Positions 12,534-22,310 of a DNA stretch of 64,000 bases are shown one piece after another. Within the stretch, counting starts at the first letter, position 1, and each line of letters starts with the position of its first letter. A program made the position numbers and the translations under genes. The DNA is from Rehmannia glutinosa. Its lineage: Eukaryota; Streptophyta; Magnoliopsida; Lamiales; Orobanchaceae. Where the stretch lies: the NCBI GenBank assembly GCA_016081115.2, contig JABTTQ020003456.1, forward strand, positions 992,001 through 1,056,000, read 5' to 3'. Below the pieces are notes generated by a model. That model did not search any database and had not been told where the DNA came from. It worked only from the letters and a program-made list of their open reading frames with translations.

Positions 12534-15500
12534 TCAACCTGCTCTGAGGAAATTGGCGGGGCTATCCATCCCAGCACTTCAAATCCAAATATTACGAAAA
12601 CGAAAATATAATTTCATTCTTTCCATTCTTATTTATCATTTGACTAAGATGAGAATAAGTCACCACGGACCTGTAGGATCTAGAACGAGATCTGACCGGA
12701 CTTCTGGAGTTCCTTTTTGGACTCTGGGACCTGCTTGATGCATGACCAGCCTGACCATTTTTACTAGAATTCGGAGACTGGCGATTTGGCCTGTGATCTT
12801 TTTCATCATATGGAGAAACCGAGCGGGAGAGAGACCTGGAATGCCTTCGAGACTTTTCACGAGATCTATAACTTTTATCATCCCTAGGAGAAACTGATTT
12901 AGACACAGATCTCGATCTGCGTGGAGAGTAGTAATCATCCCTAGCTTCACGCCTCCCATATCTAATGAAACAGAAAGGGCAAGAAGCATGTAATTAGTTA
13001 CTGATATTTTCAAGTAAACCTAACAAACCCCGAGGAAACACGAAACAAACTACTATGATCTCTGATTCTCATACAAGGTTAGCAATGTCAAAGCATTTCA
13101 CACTTCACGAAATAGAGTATAGAGATACAATTTCAAACGCTTTAGTAAAGAAAGCTTAAAAATTCATTGACCATGATGGAACAAGAGAACCTCCAATGAA
13201 ATACCTAATGACTCAAACATGACTTTTACCTGAATATTTTTCAGAATTTCCGAGACAACCTAGATACTTTGAGCCACACAATGTTTAAGGCTTTACAGCA
13301 ATGAACAGGTTCATCAGCAGCAGAAAACTTCACAGCTGTCAATGCCCCAACAATTAGAAACCTCAACTATCTTTTCTTTGGCATTTTCACTTCAATCAGT
13401 AATAACTTTGAAAGGCTTTGCTTCTTTGAAGATGATTTCTTTCTTTGTCCAAATATAAGCTCTAGGTTCTTTCTTTAACTGGATGGTATGCAACATTAGG
13501 AAATCAAACTAACAAGCTAAGCAAAAAGAAAATGAAGTTCTATTGTCCTTGTAATTATTTCAAGAATCATACCAAAGTCAGTTGGTCATGAAACATGAGA
13601 CAGAGCCTTTCAAGCCCAAAAGCATAAATAAACATAATTCCACAGAATTTATCGGTTATCCATGACGGAAATTGGAATTAGAAACTTCTGCAGAGGCCTT
13701 CACAATAACAAAAAGCAAGTACTCTATGGTCTCTTTTCTCATTTCTCATATTAGTCTTGAATTCTTTATGTTTCTCTTTGTCACTTAAGATCTGCATAGA
13801 TAAGGCCGTTAGCAGATGTCTCATTTGAATCCATCGCAAGACATGCAACACATGCTAATGAGAAGTGACATTCATCCAGGAAAACATCGCAAGAAGAGAT
13901 CAAATATCAAGTCTCAGAACTGCGGAAGAATTAGGACCTTTTCAGCAAACACCAGGTAAAATTTTCAATTCTTTAACGGAGATTCATGAAATAGGGTAAA
14001 GGGGAAAAAAGAGAAAAAAGTATCTTGTGCATGGGTGCCAGACAACATTTTTTGCTATTTCATAACTAAATATTATGCATGCCATTTAATTATCCAATTA
14101 ATACTTATAGTATATACACTATATATTTACATATATACATGCATGCATATATACACAGTTTCAAACATGCATATACAAATGGCACACGGATGTAAACATA
14201 TATAAAAATCCTTTTTGATGTACATGTACTTATGAGTTATGACTGGTGACTGGTGAGTATGGCAAACAAAGTTAGATTTGAAGGTAAAAGAGAAACACCG
14301 GTCAAAGTCTTTAATCATAAGCAATTACCAACAAAACCAACTTTTGCCCCTTCTTCCCCAAAGGAAACAGCAAAGGGAGAAGCCCATACATATTAGCAAA
14401 CCATGCCAAGACAAAAATTGAATTTTATGCTCAACTACACAAGGACGTAGAGGACATTAGATGGCATTCTGCTATTTTAGAATCAAATATAGCCATTAAA
14501 CCAATTGCTATTCACCACAGATACTGTAAATTAGTAACTAAATACAACAGAGTCCATAAACTAGAATAATTACCCCAGCTTGCAACAATCACAAACAACC
14601 TAAACTCGAAAAATGGAAAATGAAAGAATATCATATATTCAACTAAGACACTGAAGAGGAGAGACTTAAGAGGAATTTAAGTTTTAGAGACACACGTTTG
14701 ACTTCTAAAAGGAAAAATAAAGTCAAAAATAAAATTTGTACAACGATAATAAAGCAGACCTTGATCCATGCCATGCTGGAGAAGGAGAGCGTGAATAAGC
14801 TGCCATATACAAAAACACAACCTTTTTCAGCATGACAATTAGTATATAATACAGAAACGGTCGATATACTTAAATGTTCCCAGATGCTGCAAAACCAGAA
14901 TCAAAAACAAATTTTAAGAGTTGTGTAATTTTTACCAAATTGAGGAATCAAATGCCAAATAAGACGATAAAGTAAATTTTCACTCACAGTGATATCGGCG
15001 TCTGGGGGAGAACGATGGACTCCGTCTCCTGTAGCTTCCCCTGGAACTGTGAATAAAGAGCAAAATAACCTAGCTCAGAAACCACTAAAGCACAGAGTTG
15101 ATACTTAAGAGGAACCATGCAATCATCAAGAAGGGGGAAACTAGACACATGTACAACCTTACACGTGAAACCCTACGCATTTCTTGAGGAGTTTTCCTGT
15201 TTTCCTCAGCAAAAACAATTCTTATTTCACGTCCACCAATAACTGTACGATTCAGGTGGCTTTTTGCTTCAGCTGCATCTTCAGGATAACGGAACTTGAC
15301 AAATCCAAATCCACGTGGTTCCCTGCATTTTCATTACAAAAAGTTACTATAGTACGACTTTATATAGAACAAAATGAGATTGCAACATCCTGCTCATGAA
15401 AATACCCCGTATAGTAGTTTTTGGGCAAATAAACATCCTTTAGTGGACCAAATCTTTCAAAAGGAACCCTAAGGTCTTCCGGCCTGCAAGGCAAGTACAT

Positions 15501-16726
15501 AAAGCAATTCATCTTTCACATATGTAAATCTTTGAACCCACAAGGATGAAAGAAATACATAATAAATTCCAAACTTCAAAGAGCAGGAGTTTGCTTCTTA
15601 AGTTAGAATACAACAATTTAAGGATTTAACCATTACAAGTCTAAAGGCAGCATTGAAAATTTAGAATCTAACAATTAGCCATTTACAGGACTTATACAAG
15701 AAACTAGTGCCTTTATGTACATTTTGCAACTTCAAAAACAAAACATTCTTTTGTATAGCATAAGCACCTCAAAATCCTAACTACCACTGAGGAAGCTTTA
15801 ATTTCAAAGCTTAGCGAATGTTGGACAACTAATTTTGTGGTTATGGGAAATGTGAAAAAATCATCATTGTTAAGCTACATGAAAATGAAACAGAGAATTA
15901 TAAGCACCCTGCATTACTTGGCAGAACAGGAATGACATCCTACTACTTCCAAAACAAAATGTTCAAAGTTGCATAAACATTGTGTTAACATTCAGAAAGA
16001 AATACATAATTCAAGGAATATAATACTCCAGATACCCAATAACTCAACATATACACACACAGAACTAAGGAAATTGAGACATGCTGCCAGTTCTAGGACA
16101 AATGGAGATACAAGGAATATATCTATTTCTCAACATTCTAAACAACGCAACAGTCAGCACGCACACTATTATGAGCTTAAAGTGATAAACAACAAATGAT
16201 GAAATGGTTTCTTCAAGCAGGAAAAAGAGGACATATAGTTATCACTCCAACAACCTCGCAATCAACTGAAAATAGAAACAATATATCAAACCACAGGATA
16301 ACAAAAGGCTAACTGCCACCCGAATAATTTTTCAGTAAAACCCCAAGCAAACCTAAATGGCCACATTACCACAATTTTCATGTCGTTCCATATTCCTAAA
16401 CCAATTTCATACCATATGGAAGCTGATGAAATTTTCCAAGTTCCAACATATTTTCCAACTCTTATACACTCAAATACAATACAACTACCAGCTGAAAACG
16501 ATAAATCAACAAATAAACACGAAATTTCGAGCAGAATTGGGGCGGGGGGAAGAAAAGAAAAGAAAGAAAAAAACCTAGCACTTAGAGAAATGTTTCGAAC
16601 GAGGAGACCGGAGGGGGCAGGCGATCGCTGTTCACGTCGCCGTTCGCGGGGGTCATCGTAACGCTTTCTCCTCACGGGGCTCCGGCTTCGGCTTCGACTT
16701 CGACTTCGGCTGTGGTGCCTTGCCAT
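12534..16726 (-). CDS. SCL28: SR splicing factor, SCL28-like
   Basis: Encodes a plant SC35-like serine/arginine-rich protein, a nuclear pre-mRNA splicing regulator. Exons with GT/AG borders and matching phase: 16726-16575, 15483-15406, 15322-15158, 15046-14988, 14799-14760, 12961-12671, and probably 12543-12534. That model gives 264 residues. The N-terminus is a short SR stretch (MARHHSRSRS, then SPVRRKRYDD). One RRM follows, with RNP2 LLVRNI and RNP1 RGFGFVKF, and the helix LRVPFERFGPLKDVYLP. The signature EENRKTPQEMR comes next, and then a long RS domain (YYSPRRSRSVSKSVSPRD and similar). The RRM and EENRKTPQEMR closely resemble Arabidopsis SCL28; this is a motif judgement, not an alignment. 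The start is the ATG at 16726. Two points are unsure. The exon 3 donor could be at 15158, needed for an SR-rich frame, rather than the better consensus at 15163. The last intron could be retained, ending at a stop near 12592. Confidence 0.85.
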
Positions 16727-16800
16727 CACCAGCTCTTTGTTGTTCTCTATTTGGCTGTGAATTTCAGTTTAAAATGCAAAATGCGTCCCAGTGTAACGGA

Positions 16801-16816
16801 AAAACCCTAACCCTAA
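16801..16816 (+). promoter_or_regulatory. Telo-box upstream of the SCL28-like ATG
   Basis: AAAACCCTAACCCTAA lies 75-90 bases upstream of the start codon. Telo-boxes (AAACCCTA) are established elements in promoters and leaders of plant translation, cell-cycle and RNA-processing genes. An AACGG core, the centre of MYB3R mitosis-specific elements, is next to it at 16795-16799. Confidence 0.55.
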
Positions 16817-16829
16817 AAAGGAGACGACA

Positions 16830-17218
16830 GAGGTGTTTCCTTTTCTGGAGGGAGGGAGACTAAAAGGGAAAATTTTTAGAGAAAATGATGGAAATTACCC
16901 AATTGGGATAGACTATTCTAAAAGAACGTTTCGATTTCAATCTTAATAACGATCTCTAGAATCGAACCCACACTGATGCTATTCAAGATATGAGTTCCCA
17001 CCAAATCTTCACCGTTATTTTATTTTTTCGATTAACCTCCACCCCACAAACTCCGTTGAACCCCTCGACTTCCATCCCACAATCCCTAGGCGCTGGTGGC
17101 TAAGCCCACCTGGTTGCAGTTGTGAGGTGTTTCACACTGCGGAGGGAGGAGACTAAAAGGGAAATTTTTTAGAGAAAATGATGGAAATTACCCATTGGGA
17201 TGACTATTTAAAAGACTT
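16830..17218. repeat. About 90-bp direct duplication between SR promoter and MULE end
   Basis: 16830-16919 and 17124-17218 share GAGGTGTTTC, GGAGGGAGG, GAGACTAAAAGGGAAA and AGAGAAAATGATGGAAATTA followed by CCCA-TTGGGAT. Both copies contain the MULE terminal sequence GGAAATTACCC, but only the second continues into the element. The 204 bases between them (16920-17123) show nothing I can assign. Confidence 0.8.
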
Positions 17219-17637
17219 TTTTAGACATTGGGCGTTGGGGATATGTGAGAGACTTTTTTTTTTAGGAGGATAAAAACATAGTTTTTACCCACTTTTGGGT
17301 TTTTTTTACCACAATACCCTTGAGGCTTTAAATTTTAAGCCTTTAAGAGACTTTTTGACAAGATGTACCCACTTTTATTTCTCTTCTCGGCGAGGGAAAT
17401 ACATAAATACAAACATAGGTAAGATGTATTTATCTCTCTTGTGAAATTTTTCTCATTTTTTCATTTTTCTCTTCATTTTTTCTCTCTTCTTCTTCTTCTT
17501 CACAAAATTTCAAGAAGTTCTTTTTGTGGTCTTTCGTAACCAAAACCGTACCAAAAAATCGAATAACAAGGTAATGTTGCTTCTTCTTTTAGTTACTTAA
17601 CCTTGTTTAAATTGTTCAAGACCAACATATTTACAAA
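17183..17637 (+). repeat. Left TIR of outer MULE (5' part)
   Basis: Inverted match to the right TIR at 27435-27838. It carries a CT-rich leader-like stretch and a splice-donor context AACAAG|GTAATG at 17570/17571, the same as in the opposite TIR. It is interrupted at 17638 by the nested MULE and continues at 20606. Confidence 0.85.
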
Positions 17638-17877
17638 GGGGAAATTTCAGTTTTGGTACGCCATCTTTACCTACTTTTTGCTTTTGATACCCCACGTTCC
17701 AACTTAATCAAAACTGGTACCCAACGTTACATATTTTAATCAGTTTCGATACCTACCGTTAGTTGACTGTCAAATGCAACCTGGAAACTTGCTACAGCAG
17801 GTAATCTTTTGTTTAAAGCTTGTTTTTTTGTCCCACAAGTTCATTTTGCATTTGTTCTTCATTTCTTAAGCCTAACA

Positions 17878-18390
17878 ATGAAGAAATCCTTTACTCCTAG
17901 TCCTTCTAAATCTTCCCATTCGGTCAATATGGTCAACAATGAGGGAATGTATTGCAATTGTGGAATGGATGCATTATTGAAGACTTCTTGGACGAAATCA
18001 AATCATGGTAGAAGATTTTGGGCATGTCCAATATGGGGTAAAAATTATTTTTTTTTCTGTTTTTTTTGTTAAAATGGTTGAATTTTCTTATGATTTTTTT
18101 AATTTCTGACAAAATGGATATTGCGGGCATTTTAAATGGGCGGATGATGAAATGTGCTCACAGAGCAAGCAAATCATACCCGGATTGCTTTAGGAAATTA
18201 ACAAGTTACAAGAAGAAATCGAAGCACTCCAGTCGAAAGAGGGAAATTTCGAAGCAGAGATCAACATGGCTAATAGTAGGCTTGCTATGTTGGACCATGA
18301 AGTTGTTGTTGAAGAAAAAAAAAAAGATTTCGATCTTGGTTTTCTATGTGATTTGTTTGTGTATTTGTTGGTGTTGGTGTTGTATTATTG
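17878..18390 (+). pseudogene. GRF zinc finger / coiled-coil / membrane protein pseudogene
   Basis: From the ATG at 17878 the protein has a Ser-rich start, then a GRF-type zinc finger: YCNCG, TSWTKSN and HGRRFWACP. A GT donor follows at 18038. The finger resumes at about 18117 with YCGHFKWADDEM, completing the CxFxxW part. Next comes a coiled coil (EINKLQEEIEALQ onward) and a hydrophobic C-terminal segment (LCDLFVYLLVLVLYY) that could span a membrane. Finger, coiled coil and tail-anchor-like segment form an architecture common in plant genomes, often beside MULE transposases. Two defects are seen: no AG acceptor directly precedes the second exon (it reads CTGACAA), and an in-frame TAG occurs near 18191-18193. 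The molecular function of this plant family is not established. Confidence 0.65.
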
Positions 18391-18529
18391 ATGTAACAGA
18401 AAAATGTTGATTGATTGGTTAGGTTATGGTGCTTTTGTAATTGTAGTAACTCTTTGATTTCAATAAAATGATGTTTTATAATCATGTTCAATGTAAGGCC
18501 CTGTGAGTATTGTCACTGCAATACAAATA

Positions 18530-18765
18530 TTAACATCTAATTCATCCAACAACAAGTACAATAGGGATAAACATTCATTACAGCTTAATATCCAAACATC
18601 CAAACATATAATTCATCCAACAAACATCCAAAGTGTTCTAAAACAAGTACAACAAGTTAATAAACATCCAACAAACATCCAAACATCTAATTCATCCAAC
18701 AGGAAACATCTAAAAAGTGTTTTGACAACATTAATCTAAATGAAACATCCAAAGTGTTATGAAAC
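18530..18765 (-). repeat. Simple repeat of AACATCCA-type units
   Basis: AACATCCAAACATC and AATTCATCCAACAAACATCC recur about eight times. The array lies downstream of the truncated transposase on the minus strand and may be its 3' untranslated region. Confidence 0.6.
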
Positions 18766-18769
18766 AGAA

Positions 18770-20099
18770 AAATAAAATGACTAGGCTTTGTCATTCTTAG
18801 TAACTCTTCCCTTTGATGCTCTTTTTGAAGTCTCTCCACCGATGGCTCTCGATTTGGCTTGGTGATATAATTCACTCCACCCTCACAATAATTGGAGTGT
18901 GCCTTTGTGGATGACTTGCTAACCTGCAAAATTAATACAAGTATAAAGAATGAGCTTAATAGTGAATATAGATAACAATGATATTTCAATAAACAAGTAT
19001 AAAGAATGAGGTTACATTCAATTTAGAAACCTTGTTTGTTGAGCCACCTACATTAACATTGATATTGCAAGAACCTCTCTTTCTTTTGACCTGAAACAGA
19101 AAAATTAAGTTGCAATTAACTTACCAATAAAACTGAGTTGAAATTGCATAAATATCAATGAATAACACTTACAGGTAATTTGCTCCTTCCTGGAATAGTG
19201 GGGTTCACAGGATTACTACTTCCTTGAGTGCTTGAAAATGACATAGGTTGTGAATCACTGATGGGAGTCTCATCATGGTGTGGTCCAACTTCTGAAGCAG
19301 AGGTATAAGTGTCATTATTGCTCTTCTTGCAAGTTCTAGAATTATGTCCTAAGACTCCACACCTCCTGCATTTCAGGGATTTCTGAGTCTTCCTAAGTTT
19401 TGTTGCATTGTGAGAGGCAGGTGGCTCATCAGTCTGCCTCCTTCTCATCTTTTTAGGTCTACCAGGCCTGTTTTCATAGTTAGGAGGCAAAGGTGCATGT
19501 AAATCCACTTTGGGCCAAAGTTCAATCCCATTGACTCCCATAATTGCATTTTCATACACACTAAGGTAAGTTGACACTTTATAGGAATCATGCACATACT
19601 CTTCAGGTTCCTCATTCCTACACCAAATGGCTGAAATTGCATGTCTACAAGGTATCCCTGTCAAATCCCACCTTCTACAACTACATGATTTTTGTTGCAT
19701 ATCCACATTGTGTTGGTCAAATGGCCCAGCTATCTCAAAGTGCCAGTCATCAGACTTCATGAGAATGCATTCACCAGCATCTTTCATGTTCTTAAGTATG
19801 AGTGCTTTGATTCTAGGGCAAATAGTGCAATCCCAGTCCCTAGCCTTATCTCTATTCACTTGCAGTCTTGACATTATCAATTTCCTGATTCCTTCTACCA
19901 CTGCCTTTAATTCTATTAACCCAAATTCATCCCCATCTACCCGGTCAAAAAAAAAACAAACTGTCCACCAGAATAATTCCTCACAGGGTATTCCCTCATT
20001 ATACCACCATGATAAATTTTTAGTGTAAAAAGCTGAATTTTGCCCAATTGCATCAACATTAATAGAAAACAAAAAGGCAAAACTCAGAAAAAAATTCAA
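18770..20099 (-). pseudogene. MULE transposase, C-terminal remnant (SWIM + zinc knuckle)
   Basis: A 314-codon open frame (20099-19155) carries the C-terminal third of a MuDR-type transposase. It includes a SWIM zinc finger (CSCRRWDLTGIPCRH), the usual following segment (EEPEEYVHDSY, MGVNGIELWPKVD), a PGRPKK basic motif and a CCHC knuckle (CRRCGVLGHNSRTC). A donor GTAAGT near 19172 and downstream pieces near 19031-19091 and 18770-18924 (VSKSSTKAHSN) suggest small C-terminal exons. The MuDR DNA-binding domain and the DDE catalytic core are absent, and the element has no room for them upstream. The element therefore could move only with transposase supplied in trans. It is a different lineage from the outer transposase, which lacks the CCHC knuckle. 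Confidence 0.85.
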
Positions 20100-20605
20100 C
20101 CAAATTCATAAAAAGTTTCAAACTTTCACTTAAGAAACTCAAAAATACATAAAAATTACAAAAATCGAACATACTATAACCGGGACTAGGTTGAAATTCT
20201 CCTCTTTTGGCCATTGTCTTCACCTTCAAATCTTCAGTGCAACTAGAGTTTTACAAATTTGAGACAACAATCAGTAGTTCGCCCGATTTAGATTATGAAA
20301 TTGACTCAATTTGTGGGTAGAATTAAGAAATTAGGGTTTGGATCCAATTGGGGGGAAAAACTAGGGTTTGGATCGAATTTGGGGGGGTTGTGTTTCAGTA
20401 AACCGGTTGAATAGGGCAAACACTCCCTTAACCCACTATAGCAAGTCATTCCGTTAGTCATTGATGGTCAACTAACGGTAGGTATCGAAACTGATTAAAT
20501 ATGTAACGTTGGGTACCAGTTTTGATTAAGTTGGAACATGGGGTATCAAAAGCAAAAAGTAGGTAAAGATGGGGTACCAATTCTAAAATTTCCCGTATTT
20601 ACAAA

Positions 20606-20645
20606 ACATGTGAAATATATCGTGAAATGTGAATTTTTTTGAACC
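20606..20645 (+). repeat. Left TIR of outer MULE (3' part)
   Basis: Continues the left TIR after the nested element. ACATGTGAAATATATCGTGA matches the inverted copy at about 27435-27475. Confidence 0.75.
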
Positions 20646-20658
20646 TAAGATGCAATGT

Positions 20659-20855
20659 GCACGATATATCGTGCCAAAATAAGCCTTTGCACGATATCGT
20701 GCCAAAAATAAGCCTTTGGCACGATATCGTGCCAAAAATAAGCCTTTGGCACGATATCGTGCCAAAATAAGCCTTTTGCACGATATCGTGCCAAAATAAG
20801 CCTGTGGCACGATATCGTGCCCATATCTCTGTCTTCTTCACTATATCGTGCCAAG
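20659..20855. repeat. Tandem array of a self-complementary 30-bp unit (left)
   Basis: Six units of about 28-31 bp, each with the perfect palindrome GGCACGATATCGTGCC or the variant GCACGATATATCGTGC, are separated by AAAAATAAGCCTTT. A degenerate half site ends the array near 20855. Because the unit is about 30 bp, all frames stay open and give repeat peptides; I do not count these as genes. Confidence 0.95.
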
Positions 20856-21172
20856 GAAACCAGGGATTTCGAAAAAAAGATCCAACATTACGCCGATCTC
20901 ATTTCTAACTCAACACACCAAATCTTACAACACAAACATCAACAAAACAACATTCATGCATATTATCAAGTAAAATCAAACATTCATACACCAACCACTA
21001 AAGATTTCGAACAAAAAAAATCCAACATTACATCCAAAATACCGAAAATTTATTAGAAAACTCTAAACCCTAAAAACCCTAACCTGTGGACTGTATGCAC
21101 GATATGTTTGTGTTCTTTTTTTTTTTTTGTTACTTTTTGCTTACACCTATTTTGTCTTGGAGTGGGTGTAGT

Positions 21173-21496
21173 ATACGGTATTGGGGGAGGGTTATACGGT
21201 TTTGACTTGTCATTTAATTTCAAAATTCAAAAAACACTCAACTTAAAGAAGGGCAATTTTGTCAATTTGGGTATAAAAGAGTTTTGTTATGTTGGTGGGT
21301 AGAAAAGAGTACCCACTATCCATAGTGGGTACTTAAAAAATTTCCCCAAAATTTAAGTGGATAGTGGGTACTCTTTTCTAACCCCAACATAACAAAAACT
21401 ATTTTCTACCCAAATTGACAAAATTGCCCCTCTTTAAGTTGGTGGCTTTTGAATTTTGAAATTGAAGGGACATTAAAACCGTATATAACCGTATGT
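21173..21496. repeat. Foldback (inverted repeat) inside outer MULE
   Basis: The arms 21173-21322 and 21357-21496 are inverted copies. They share CAATTTTGTCAATTTGGGTA, GTTTTGTTATGTTGG and AGAAAAGAGTACCCACTATC. The centre contains GTACCCACTATCCATAGTGG and then GTAC (21309-21332), itself a palindrome. The structure could be a small foldback transposon or two element ends joined head to head. Confidence 0.8.
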
Positions 21497-21539
21497 ATAT
21501 CATTTATGTACATATACAAGCAAAAGTAAAATCAAAGTA

Positions 21540-22310
21540 AAAAGACAAAACCCTAATCGTGCCCCATCTATCGTGCAAGAAGAAAAATTTCCCCCTCCAT
21601 AGATTTAATCGTGCCCAATACCGCTCCCGTCGCCACCTTCGCCATTCCCGTTGCTGCTATCGCCACCTCCACCACTCCCGTCGCAGCCTCCACGCCGTCC
21701 TCCTCCGCTCAAGAGTAGGTATCTTTCTCAAAACTCATGGGATAAAGTTCAAAAAAAAATTTGAATGTTCGAAATATATGTATAAAATATTGGATAATGT
21801 GAATGATTTGAGGTTAGTTGTTAGAATGTTCGAAATAGATGAAGTTTTGGTTGTGTTTTTAGGTTAGTGTTATAGAAAATGGGGTATATTTTTTCTGGTT
21901 ATCGAAAATAATGGGGGCACGATTATATGAAGAAGGTGATGGGGGCACGATTATATGAAAAAGATGATGCGGCACAATATCGTGCACATATCGTGTTGTA
22001 GGGTATTTTGGGCACGATATGTGCACATATCGTCCCGTAGGCCATTTTAGGCACGATATTGCCCATATCGTGCCCATAGGTATTTTGGGCACATATCGTG
22101 CCAATATCGTGCCCTATGCTATTTTTGGCACGATATTTGGCACATATCGTGCCATAGGGTTATTTGGGCATGATATGACCTAAAACCGTGCCTATTTGCT
22201 TATTTGCAGTTATATCGTGCCTCTACTGTCTGTTCTTTAATTTTTGTACAAGTTCTTCAATTTTTCAGCAATTCATCTTCTTAAATTGCAATTAATTATT
22301 GTTGTAGGTC
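21540..22310. repeat. Degenerate palindrome array and possible leader of the plus-strand gene
   Basis: From 21555 to 22220 the motifs ATCGTGCC and GGCACGATAT recur about a dozen times, more diverged than in the left array and spaced at roughly 55-60 bp. The stretch 21600-21720 is GC-rich and Ala/Thr/Pro-coding in one frame, ending at a possible donor (AG|GTATCT near 21718). No clear gene is supported, but it lies where a 5' leader or intron of the next gene would be. Confidence 0.6.

Larger units (their letters stand above)
17638..20595. mobile_element. Nested MULE with 10-bp TSD
   Basis: The element begins GGGGAAATTTCAGTTTTGGTAC and ends in the inverted counterpart GGGGTACCAATTCTAAAATT then TCCC. 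The TIRs are about 130 bp (17638-17772 and 20466-20595) and share TACCTACTTTTTGCTTTTGA and ACCTACCGTTAGTTGAC. The flanking TATTTACAAA occurs at 17628-17637 and 20596-20605, a perfect 10-bp duplication that fits Mutator insertion. Removing it restores the outer TIR. It encodes a GRF zinc-finger pseudogene (plus) and a truncated transposase (minus). Confidence 0.9.

Noticed and set aside
12457..12738. 93-codon frame on the plus strand
   Set aside because: Antisense shadow of the RS-domain exon and 3' region of the SR gene.
16357..16661. Plus-strand frames upstream of the SR gene exons
   Set aside because: Antisense to exon 1 and intron 1 of the SCL28-like gene; composition is that of intron DNA.
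16890..16910. True left end of the outer MULE at 16890 instead of 17183
   Set aside because: The sequence after 16910 does not match the TIR; only the copy at 17183 continues into TIR sequence, so 16890 is treated as part of the duplication.
20583..20854. Overlapping open frames coding repeat peptides (ARYRAKGLF-type)
   Set aside because: They are translations of the roughly 30-bp palindrome array, open in several frames at once with no domain.
20659..22220. Palindromic repeats with spacers resembling a CRISPR array
   Set aside because: Plant nuclear context, spacers are themselves near-identical, and no cas genes are present; this is a transposon subterminal array.
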